Source: Rickettsiales bacterium (GTDB lineage: Bacteria > Pseudomonadota > Alphaproteobacteria > Rickettsiales > UBA1997). From it: a stretch of DNA of 5,063 bases. The DNA is taken from NCBI GenBank assembly GCA_031255235.1, contig JAIRSX010000055.1:1-5063 (forward strand), read 5' to 3'. Below the pieces are notes generated by a model, which saw only the letters and a program-made list of their open reading frames with translations, was not told where the DNA came from and did not search any database. The translations under genes and the position numbers were made by a program. Within the stretch, counting starts at the first letter, position 1. Each line of letters starts with the position of its first letter. Shown one piece after another: positions 1 through 5,063 of the stretch.

Positions 1-1
1 A

Positions 2-1009
2 AATTCGTATTCTCCCTATTTAGTATTTTCAGAAAATAGGGAACCAATACTTCTAAGTGATATTGAAAGTTGTGGTAAGTGTTTATTGAAAAAAACGGAG
101 AATTTTGATGATGAATTTAAAAAGGCAAGTTTAGAATACATTGATGAAGAAGTTGTATATTTAGGCACTAAATCATGGGGTCACGGTCATTATATAATAT
201 CATTTTTTAATCGTTTATATTTCATGTTGAATGAGAAATATAAAAATAAAAAAGTTGTTTTCAATTGCTGTTCTTCCTTCAAAGGTTCAGAGGAATATTT
301 TGATTTAATTAATGTGTTTGGTATCCCAAACGAACAGATTATAAAAGTAAAAGAAGGATGTGCGTTACAGTTTAAAAAAGTAATTATTCCGGAACCCACA
401 AATTGTCATATTAGACAACCTCATTTTACCCATCAGTATTTTTCAAAGTGCTTTCACAGGATCACAGAAAATATTCAAAGTGACTATCATTATGATAAGA
501 TCTATCTAACAAGAATAAGACAAAAAGAGAATGGTGTTGTAGCGGGAAAACATTTGTTTGGTGAAAAAAAGATTGAGAATATTTTTAGAAAAAATGGGTT
601 TGAAATTATATGTCCTGATGAACATTCAGTATTGGAGCAAGTAAAAATGTACAAGAATTGCAAAACACTCGCATCTATCAGTGGAAGTGCTGGACACAAC
701 AATGTATTTATGAGGGACGGAACAAATAATATTGTAATTGCAAGAAATTCATGGTTAAGAATACAGGCAAAAATTGATGAAATAAAAAATATAAATAGTG
801 TTTTTATTTTGAACGCTGGTATAGCAGAAAATATAAATGGTATGAAAGACGACGGTGCATGTTTTATGTATATAAATGAAAATTTCAAGCAATTTTTAGA
901 TGATAACAATTTTGTTTATACATTAGATGATTTAACCTTAAGTTTAGATGAATATGTAGAATTTTATGGATGTTATACCAAACATAACAATAATCTACTG
1001 CAGTTCTAA
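2..1009 (+). CDS. Glycosyltransferase family 61 (DUF563) protein, 5' end outside window
   Basis: Likely transfers a sugar onto a surface polysaccharide or other glycan in the cytoplasm; the donor and acceptor cannot be read from sequence. The frame is open with no stop from base 2, giving 335 visible residues, so the true start lies upstream. Family-61 landmarks, in order: a segment VVYLGTKSWGHGHYIISFF (bases 152-208), matching the family's N-terminal 'GH' region; KIYLTRIR (bases 497-520), equivalent to the 'iYisR' strand; then the C-terminal block with GFEIICPDEHSVLEQVKMY (bases 596-652), followed by SISGSAGHNNVFM (bases 677-715), which matches the usual 'GaGltN' loop. The usual 'NE' after the first Arg is replaced by a GEKK stretch. 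It ends 45 bp before a convergent gene and no downstream partner is visible, so any polysaccharide cluster must lie to the left. The family is fairly sure, the exact substrate unknown. Confidence 0.8.
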   Translation, partial: NSYSPYLVFSENREPILLSDIESCGKCLLKKTENFDDEFKKASLEYIDEEVVYLGTKSWGHGHYIISFFNRLYFMLNEKYKNKKVVFNCCSSFKGSEEYFDLINVFGIPNEQIIKVKEGCALQFKKVIIPEPTNCHIRQPHFTHQYFSKCFHRITENIQSDYHYDKIYLTRIRQKENGVVAGKHLFGEKKIENIFRKNGFEIICPDEHSVLEQVKMYKNCKTLASISGSAGHNNVFMRDGTNNIVIARNSWLRIQAKIDEIKNINSVFILNAGIAENINGMKDDGACFMYINENFKQFLDDNNFVYTLDDLTLSLDEYVEFYGCYTKHNNNLLQF

Positions 1010-1054
1010 AACTCTATTTTTCTTTCTTTCGGAGCAGTTGTAAAAATTTCAAAC

Positions 1055-1882
1055 TTATTTTCTAAGTCCATTGTTTACACAGATGATGTTTAAAACTGAT
1101 TTTGTAACATCTGTTGTGATATTGTCTAACACACTAGCACTTGTATCTGTTTCGAAAAATTCGATATCATTCAACATCAAAAAGTTTTTTATGTCTCTAC
1201 TTTTGCTTGCATAAAAAATTTTTTGATTCCCTAAAAAATTTAACATTTTATCTCTCATACTAAGTTCTTTAAAAGTATTGACTCGCTCCTTGATTATACC
1301 CTGAAGTACATAATTTCTGTGAAAAACCGGCATTCCAACAGCAAATTGTTCATTTAAAACGCTTCGTGATGCAACTAAAAATTCCCTTTCGATATCGGCA
1401 ACAATTCTTGCTTGTCTGAAGTCAAAAGAGCTAACACGATTTCTTTGTTTTGGCAAAACAACACGTCTATTCATATTGTATTTTACATCCTCCATATCAA
1501 AAACAGCATAGTTGTCAAACATGGAGCCTATTGTTTTTATTCTCATAGCAATAATGTCCATATTGTCATTGGAGTAAGCAGGAACTATTGGATACATAAA
1601 TTTGCTGTCTATTGCGTAAAAACTTCCTTGCTTGAAATGACTCCTGCCCCAGCAAGAATTTTCTATAAGGGATTTGCTTGTCAAAAGGTAGAAGTTGTTT
1701 ATAACGACACCGTTACCAACATACTCAGCATTTGGAATATCGAGTGTTATATTATTGACATTGATATTTTCAACTCTATAAATTCTGATTATCAGAGCCA
1801 GAATCAGTACAATAAAAACGATCCAATACTTTATGTATGGAACAACAAGCTCATCTTTCAGTCTTTGATAAGTAACAGCCAT
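1055..1882 (-). CDS. Membrane-anchored trypsin-like protein with degenerate catalytic triad (probable pseudoprotease)
   Basis: 275 residues. A short basic N-terminus is followed by one hydrophobic segment (about residues 18-33) that should act as an uncleaved signal anchor, placing the rest in the periplasm. The remainder follows the chymotrypsin-fold plan: GNGVVINNFYLLTSKSLIENSC (about 56-77) aligns with the family's 'GSGvv..vlTnaHVv..C' but has Ser71 where the catalytic His belongs; NMDIIAMRI (107-115) aligns with 'DLAlLrv' and keeps Asp109; FAVGMPVF (180-187) aligns with 'GnSGGPvf' but has Val182 at the nucleophile Ser, followed by the expected VLQGII strand. The tail (about 221-268, from IFYASKSRDIKNFL to SVLNIIC) resembles a module found after trypsin domains in alphaproteobacterial proteins. 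The ATG at 1882 is the only start in frame before a stop at 1895-1897; no Shine-Dalgarno is seen. Peptidase activity is unlikely; a binding or scaffold role is inferred. Divergent from ilvD, convergent with the glycosyltransferase. Confidence 0.72.
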   Translation of the reverse strand: MAVTYQRLKDELVVPYIKYWIVFIVLILALIIRIYRVENINVNNITLDIPNAEYVGNGVVINNFYLLTSKSLIENSCWGRSHFKQGSFYAIDSKFMYPIVPAYSNDNMDIIAMRIKTIGSMFDNYAVFDMEDVKYNMNRRVVLPKQRNRVSSFDFRQARIVADIEREFLVASRSVLNEQFAVGMPVFHRNYVLQGIIKERVNTFKELSMRDKMLNFLGNQKIFYASKSRDIKNFLMLNDIEFFETDTSASVLDNITTDVTKSVLNIICVNNGLRK

Positions 1883-1910
1883 GCAACCATGATATTAAAG
1901 ATTACGCTAC

Positions 1911-1928
1911 TTTACAAAATTTTGTAAA
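1911..1928. promoter_or_regulatory. Perfect 18-bp palindrome, operator-like
   Basis: TTTACAAAA followed directly by TTTTGTAAA forms an exact dyad with no spacer, 28 bp upstream of the pseudoprotease ATG and in the region divergent to ilvD. Its size and full symmetry fit a site for a homodimeric repressor. On the minus strand it overlaps weak -35-like hexamers (TTTACA at 1928-1923, TTGTAA at 1922-1917), so a bound protein could block transcription of the pseudoprotease. The AT-rich context makes chance palindromes more likely than usual, and no regulator gene is present in the window. Confidence 0.35.
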
Positions 1929-2146
1929 ATAGCACAATTGTCAACCGAACAATTTATTGCTTTCCGAAGTCATTGCTTGATGCGTGTTTACTCAGTTGTC
2001 GTCTCACATGAGAATGATTTCCAAGATTATCGCTTGTAAGTATGTTTTTTCAGATAAAATAGATGCAAATAGATTATGCAAGTTATTTTTTGTATTGTAT
2101 TTTATTTATTTTTGCATTACGGACGGTTTCATATTAGATATCACAC
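1929..2146. other. Intergenic region upstream of ilvD with a compositionally distinct patch
   Basis: No convincing gene or RNA. The left part (about 1934-2040) is visibly richer in G+C than the very AT-rich part that follows (2041-2115). It contains the 8-bp palindrome ACAATTGT (1934-1941), a small hairpin pairing AATTGT (1936-1941) with ACAATT (1949-1954), and a 7-bp direct repeat ATTGCTT (1956-1962 and 1972-1978). Short open frames exist on both strands (see findings). For ilvD, the best -10-like hexamer is TAAAAT (2055-2060) with TTGTAA (2034-2039) only 15 bp upstream, too close for a standard promoter; TTGCAT (2112-2117) with TAGATA (2135-2140) has correct 17-bp spacing but a poor -10. 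The ilvD promoter is therefore not assigned. Confidence 0.4.
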
Positions 2147-3958
2147 ATGCCAGAGTATAAATCAGCGATTTTTAAAAAAAAAGAAATGTCCGGTGCTAGA
2201 GCATTGTATGCTGCCACAAATAAGGGATATAATCCAGACAAACCAATTATTGCCGTTGCGAATTCTTTTACTGAATTTGTTCCGGGTCATACCCATTTGA
2301 ATGAGGTTGGTAGATTAATTTGTGATACAATATACAAGGCAGGTGGAATACCAAAAGAATTTAATACCATTGCCATAGATGATGGAATTGCTATGGGGCA
2401 TAGTGGAATGTTGTATTCCCTACCTTCAAGGGAGATAATAGCTGATTCTGTTGAATATATGGTGAATGCTCATCGTGCCGACGCTCTTGTGTGTATATCA
2501 AGTTGTGATAAAATTACACCTGGGATGGTTATGGCAATGATGCGATTAAATATTCCTGCAATCATAGTTAGTGGTGGTCCGATGGAGGCAGGTAGAATTG
2601 AAGGCAGAAAAGAGCGATACGATTTAATTACCAATATGGTTGCTTCTGGTGATGAAAAGATCACGGAAGCTGAATTAGAAATTCAAACATGTAATTCCTG
2701 TCCTACTTGTGGTTCTTGTAGTGGTATGTTTACTGCCAACTCAATGAATTGTCTTATTGAGGCACTCGGTCTTGCTTTACCAACCAATGGGACTTTATTG
2801 GCGACCCACAAAAATAGAAAAAAGCTTTTTAAGGACACAGCAAAAACAATACTTAAAATTTGTAAAAAATATTATGAAGATGGTGATGAGTCGGTTTTGC
2901 CAAGAAATGTAGTAACTAAAAAGAATTTTGAAAATGCGTTGTCTTTAGATATTGCAATGGGTGGTTCTACGAATACTATTCTTCATACTCTTGCCATTGC
3001 AAATGAAGCAAAAACAAAATTTACTATGGGGGATATTGATAAGATTTCAAAACGTGTTCCCAATTTATGTAAAGTTAGTCCATCATCTTCTTACCATATA
3101 GAGGAAATTCATAATGCCGGTGGTATTATGGGAATTATGGGTGAATTAATGAGAGGCGGATTGATAAATAAAAACGTCAAGAGTGTCTATGGTAGAAAAA
3201 TGGGAAGTGTGATTGACGAATATGATATCTTAGGTAAAAATAAACATTCTAAGCTTTATTTATCTGCTGCAGCAGGTAAAAAAAATCTGAAAGCGTACTC
3301 GCAGGAAACCTATTATGAAAAACTTGATACTAACAGAAAAGATGGTGCCATTAGAAGTATTGAAAATGCTTACTCTATGGATGGTGGACTTGCTATGCTT
3401 TATGGGAATATTGCAGAAGAGGGTTGTGTTGTAAAAACTGCTGGCGTTGATAAATCAATTCTTACTTTTAAAGGGAAAGCAATTGTGTGTGAAAGCCAAG
3501 AAGAAGCTGTTAAAAGAATCTTAAATAATGAAGTTAAAAAGGGTAATGTTGTTGTTATCAGGTATGAAGGTCCAAAAGGTGGTCCTGGTATGCAGGAAAT
3601 GCTGTATCCAACCTCATTTATAAAATCAAAAGGACTTGGAAAAGAATGTGCTTTGATTACGGATGGAAGATTTAGTGGTGGAACAGCGGGATTAAGTATA
3701 GGTCATATTAGTCCAGAAGCAGCAGAGGGGGGGCTAATTGCTCTTGTGGAAGATGGTGATTTAATTGAAATCGATATTCCAAATAGAAAAATAAACCTTA
3801 ATGTTGATGTTGGAACCCTTAAAAAAAGAAAAACAACATGTGACTACAAACCAAAAAATCGTTCACCTGAAAGACAAAGTATTCCAAATTCTTTAAAGCT
3901 TTATGCTAAACATGTAACAAACGCTTCAAAGGGTGGAGTAAGAGAGGAGATTGAGTAA
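2147..3958 (+). CDS. ilvD: Dihydroxy-acid dehydratase (EC 4.2.1.9), E. coli-like [4Fe-4S] type
   Basis: Cytoplasmic iron-sulfur enzyme that dehydrates 2,3-dihydroxy-isovalerate and 2,3-dihydroxy-3-methylvalerate to the 2-keto acids leading to valine, leucine and isoleucine; the isovalerate product also feeds pantothenate synthesis. At 603 residues it is close to E. coli IlvD (616) and appears complete. Diagnostic motifs: NSFTEFVPGHTHL (39-51), SSCDKITPGM (118-127) with cluster ligand Cys120 and Lys122, SCPTCGSCSGMFTANSMNCL (184-203) with cluster ligand Cys191, MGGSTNT (271-277), YEGPKGGPGMQEM (473-485) and ITDGRFSGGTAGLSIGHISP (504-523) carrying the active-site Ser510. The third cysteine of the [2Fe-2S] subtype ('PCN.HL') is replaced by PGH, placing this in the oxygen-labile [4Fe-4S] subtype. 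The ATG at 2147 follows an in-frame stop at 2135-2137, so the start is firm, although no Shine-Dalgarno precedes it. It stands alone, with no other ilv gene visible on either side. Confidence 0.97.
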   Translation: MPEYKSAIFKKKEMSGARALYAATNKGYNPDKPIIAVANSFTEFVPGHTHLNEVGRLICDTIYKAGGIPKEFNTIAIDDGIAMGHSGMLYSLPSREIIADSVEYMVNAHRADALVCISSCDKITPGMVMAMMRLNIPAIIVSGGPMEAGRIEGRKERYDLITNMVASGDEKITEAELEIQTCNSCPTCGSCSGMFTANSMNCLIEALGLALPTNGTLLATHKNRKKLFKDTAKTILKICKKYYEDGDESVLPRNVVTKKNFENALSLDIAMGGSTNTILHTLAIANEAKTKFTMGDIDKISKRVPNLCKVSPSSSYHIEEIHNAGGIMGIMGELMRGGLINKNVKSVYGRKMGSVIDEYDILGKNKHSKLYLSAAAGKKNLKAYSQETYYEKLDTNRKDGAIRSIENAYSMDGGLAMLYGNIAEEGCVVKTAGVDKSILTFKGKAIVCESQEEAVKRILNNEVKKGNVVVIRYEGPKGGPGMQEMLYPTSFIKSKGLGKECALITDGRFSGGTAGLSIGHISPEAAEGGLIALVEDGDLIEIDIPNRKINLNVDVGTLKKRKTTCDYKPKNRSPERQSIPNSLKLYAKHVTNASKGGVREEIE

Positions 3959-3980
3959 GAGGCTTTTTCCAATGATCTTT

Positions 3981-4014
3981 AGAGTGGTTGTGATCTAATT
4001 TAACAGACCGCTCT
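3981..4014. terminator. Hairpin between convergent genes, possible two-way terminator
   Basis: AGAGTGGT (3981-3988) pairs with ACCGCTCT (4007-4014) through 8 bp including one G-U. After a bulged G at 4006 the stem continues with TGT (3989-3991) against ACA (4003-4005). It lies between the stop of ilvD and the stop of the membrane-protein gene, where a shared terminator would be expected. There is no U-tract following the stem on either strand, so it is not a classical intrinsic terminator; it may only protect 3' ends. Confidence 0.3.
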
Positions 4015-4051
4015 GCATATTCCAAAAAGAGTGAGAGTATAACCCTGTGTT

Positions 4052-4702
4052 TTATCTTGTTGCTTCTCGTTGTGAACGTTGTCTACAATTTTGTGCTACC
4101 GTCTTAGCGGTTCCAGGGACACCTTTTTCTGCTGTGACATGTTTAACCCATGTAGATGAACCACCAACAAGTGGGGTAGCAGCAATCGTCGTAGTAACAA
4201 CATCAGGTATCGCAGAAAAAAGAACATTGGCGGTGTTAACCTCTTCAAGAGCAGCGACACCGGCAACAGTGGCGGTTGCACGACCACTAACTTCACCAAT
4301 AACCAAACCGGTCTTCACAGCAGCCTTTGCGGCAACAGCGGCAGCGGCCACATTCATTACCGGTACAGCAACTGCAAGGGCGCCAAGGAGACACGTAAAA
4401 ACATTTTTTGCTACATAACCAATCTTTCTTCGTCTGGGTAAATTTTTCCAACCACCGGAAGCCTTAATTCCCCTGATAGAAGAAGACACGGTAGAAACTA
4501 TAGATGAGGCACCAACAATAGCACCGCAAGCAACCGATATGAGTGGTAAAGTAGCACCAAACGAAAAACCAATCGATGCAGCCACTGCTACTGCTCCAAG
4601 TCCAAAACAGATTTTTTCAACAAGCGGCATAGATTTAAAATTTTCTTTAAAAATTCCCCAAAGTCCTTTTTTTGGTACCTGCTCTTCTATTTTTTTAGTC
4701 AT
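4052..4702 (-). CDS. Ala/Gly/Val-rich multi-pass membrane protein of unknown function
   Basis: 216 residues from the ATG at 4702. A TTG nine bases upstream (4711) would add three residues but is less likely; neither has a Shine-Dalgarno. I do not recognise the family. The N-terminus (1-30) is charged and amphipathic (MTKKIEEQVPKKG). Hydrophobic stretches follow at about 31-50, 52-74, 101-127 and, more weakly, 159-180, separated by a strongly basic loop at 78-100 (WKNLPRRRKIGY). The positive-inside rule would put that loop in the cytoplasm, with the first two segments as a hairpin. Small residues dominate, including the run NVAAAAVAAKAA (117-128), typical of tightly packed helices. The C-terminus (185-216) is polar and basic. 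Local G+C reaches 50-60 % (about 4261-4380), well above the neighbours, partly because of Ala and Gly codons. The opposite-strand frame over 4047-4418 is taken to be a shadow because the minus frame reads as a coherent membrane protein. Confidence 0.65.
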   Translation of the reverse strand: MTKKIEEQVPKKGLWGIFKENFKSMPLVEKICFGLGAVAVAASIGFSFGATLPLISVACGAIVGASSIVSTVSSSIRGIKASGGWKNLPRRRKIGYVAKNVFTCLLGALAVAVPVMNVAAAAVAAKAAVKTGLVIGEVSGRATATVAGVAALEEVNTANVLFSAIPDVVTTTIAATPLVGGSSTWVKHVTAEKGVPGTAKTVAQNCRQRSQREATR

Positions 4703-4728
4703 AATAGGCAAAATAATAGATTATTTTT

Positions 4729-4757
4729 TTTATCATGCAAATTTTTTAATATGCCAA
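4729..4757 (-). promoter_or_regulatory. Candidate promoter for the polytopic membrane-protein gene
   Basis: On the minus strand TTGGCA (4757-4752, five of six matches to TTGACA) is followed after 17 bp by GATAAA (4734-4729, four of six matches to TATAAT). Transcription would start near 4721-4722, giving a leader of about 20 nt before the ATG at 4702. A competing pair is TTGCAT (4740-4735) and TATTAT (4718-4713) with a 16-bp spacer, which would give a nearly leaderless message. In DNA this AT-rich such matches arise easily. Confidence 0.3.
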
Positions 4758-4798
4758 ATTGTTAAAATGATAAACAATACTACAATATTTTTCATCCC

Positions 4799-4818
4799 AT
4801 GGTTTGAGATATGGTTTG
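4799..4818. repeat. Tandem 8-bp direct repeat ATGGTTTG
   Basis: ATGGTTTG occurs at 4799-4806 and again at 4811-4818, 12 bp start to start, about one helical turn apart. It lies just upstream of the inverted repeat and promoter candidate of the bactofilin gene, a position suited to an activator binding side by side. It could be chance; no regulator is known for it from this window. Confidence 0.3.
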
Positions 4819-4823
4819 TAAGC

Positions 4824-4848
4824 GAAAACAATAAAAAAAATTGTTTTC
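4824..4848. promoter_or_regulatory. 9-bp inverted repeat overlapping the bactofilin -35 region
   Basis: GAAAACAAT (4824-4832) and ATTGTTTTC (4840-4848) are exact reverse complements separated by seven A residues. The right arm contains the TTGTTT hexamer proposed as the -35 element, so a bound protein would compete with RNA polymerase. It is less likely a terminator, since no gene on the plus strand reads into it and no U-tract follows. Confidence 0.4.
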
Positions 4849-4869
4849 TATAATAGATCGTACTATATT
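4841..4869 (+). promoter_or_regulatory. Candidate promoter for the bactofilin gene
   Basis: TTGTTT (4841-4846) and TATATT (4864-4869, five of six matches to TATAAT) are separated by 17 bp, which predicts a transcript start near 4876 and a leader of about 24 nt before the ATG at 4900. An exact TATAAT also occurs at 4849-4854, but the hexamer 17 bp upstream of it (AAACAA) is a poor -35. Confidence 0.4.
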
Positions 4870-4899
4870 CTTCACAGAGCTAGTAAGAAGTAAAAAGTT

Positions 4900-5063
4900 A
4901 TGTTTAGTAAAGAAGTTGGTAGCAATTCTGTCAGAAGTTCGGACATTTCCTTGTTTTCGAAAGATTTGAGTGTTGTTGGTGATATCAAAGGTAAAGGCGC
5001 ATTGGAAATTGAAGGAAAAGTTAGTGGAAATATAACAGGTAATATTGTTACATTAAGAGAATC
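4900..5063 (+). CDS. Bactofilin (polymer-forming cytoskeletal protein), 3' end outside window
   Basis: The first 54 codons of a bactofilin (DUF583/PF04519), a protein that polymerises without nucleotide into filaments at the inner membrane and helps localise cell-wall enzymes or shape the cell. A short disordered N-terminal tail (MFSKEVGSNSVRSSD) precedes the start of the right-handed beta-helix: LSVVGDIKGKGALEIEGKVS followed by GNITGNIVTLRE. This matches the family pattern of a 'G-[DN]-[IL]' turn, then 'l.I.G.v.GnI', then a strand of the next rung. The first beta-helix rungs are visible; the rest of the protein is cut off by the window edge. A weak purine-rich AAGAAG (4885-4890) lies 9 bp before the ATG. 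Bactofilin genes often sit beside an M23 peptidase gene, but the downstream side cannot be seen and the upstream gene is divergent and unrelated. Confidence 0.85.
   Translation, partial: MFSKEVGSNSVRSSDISLFSKDLSVVGDIKGKGALEIEGKVSGNITGNIVTLRE

Noticed and set aside
13..42. Inverted repeat TCCCTATTT/AAATAGGGA with a 12-nt loop, as a terminator or operator
   Set aside because: It lies inside the open coding frame of the glycosyltransferase and has no T-run after it; probably chance, though it would matter if the gene really began at 86.
86..88. TTG as the start of the glycosyltransferase gene
   Set aside because: The same frame is open without a stop to base 2 and reads as plausible protein, and there is no good ribosome binding site before 86, so the gene more likely begins outside the window.
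502..909. 135-codon minus-strand frame inside the glycosyltransferase gene
   Set aside because: It is antisense to the conserved family-61 motifs and has low-complexity hydrophobic composition typical of a shadow frame.
1412..1927. 171-codon open frame on the plus strand
   Set aside because: It lies almost entirely opposite the pseudoprotease gene and shows no domain, while the minus frame has a signal anchor and recognisable trypsin-like motifs.
2076..2300. Short plus-strand frame rich in Ile, Val and Leu near its start, considered as an ilv attenuator leader peptide
   Set aside because: It runs far into ilvD in another frame, has no stop before the ilvD start, and no alternative terminator hairpin is seen between it and ilvD.
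4047..4418. 123-codon Ala/Thr/Val-rich frame on the plus strand
   Set aside because: It is the complement of the Ala/Gly-rich membrane-protein gene; repeated GCN/GGN codons naturally open the opposite strand.
4539..4853. 104-codon plus-strand frame
   Set aside because: Its first half is antisense to the membrane-protein gene and its second half is AT-rich spacer; no start signal or domain is visible.

Overview
The window is AT-rich (roughly one third G+C by eye in most genes) and comes from a Gram-negative bacterium. An alphaproteobacterium of a host-associated or gut type is the best guess. This rests on the style of the bactofilin N-terminus, on a trypsin-like protein whose C-terminal module resembles alphaproteobacterial trypsin-like proteins, on an E. 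coli-type [4Fe-4S] dihydroxy-acid dehydratase, and on base composition. It is inference, not a taxonomic call.

Layout, left to right. A family-61 (DUF563) glycosyltransferase reads in from beyond the left edge on the + strand and ends at 1009. It converges, across 45 bp, on a minus-strand gene (1055-1882) for a single-pass membrane protein with a degenerate trypsin-like domain: the catalytic Asp position is kept, but the His and Ser positions appear replaced. A 264-bp divergent intergenic region follows. It holds an exact 18-bp palindrome close to the pseudoprotease start and a short patch of different composition. Next is ilvD (2147-3958, +), complete and standing alone, which encodes dihydroxy-acid dehydratase of branched-chain amino-acid biosynthesis. 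It converges on a minus-strand gene (4052-4702) for an Ala/Gly/Val-rich multi-pass membrane protein of unknown function, with a hairpin in the gap. A second divergent region (4703-4899) carries candidate promoters in both directions, a direct repeat and a 9-bp inverted repeat. The window ends inside a bactofilin gene (4900 to the edge, +).

The genes do not form an operon: strands alternate +, -, +, -, +, so each gene probably has its own promoter. Three of the five products point to the cell envelope (surface-sugar glycosyltransferase, membrane-anchored pseudoprotease, polytopic membrane protein), and bactofilin is a membrane-associated cytoskeletal polymer. ilvD is metabolic. Visible start codons lack good Shine-Dalgarno sequences. 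No RNA gene, CRISPR array or insertion sequence was found. The most interesting item is the pseudoprotease and the palindrome in front of it; nothing here clearly amounts to a new multi-gene system.
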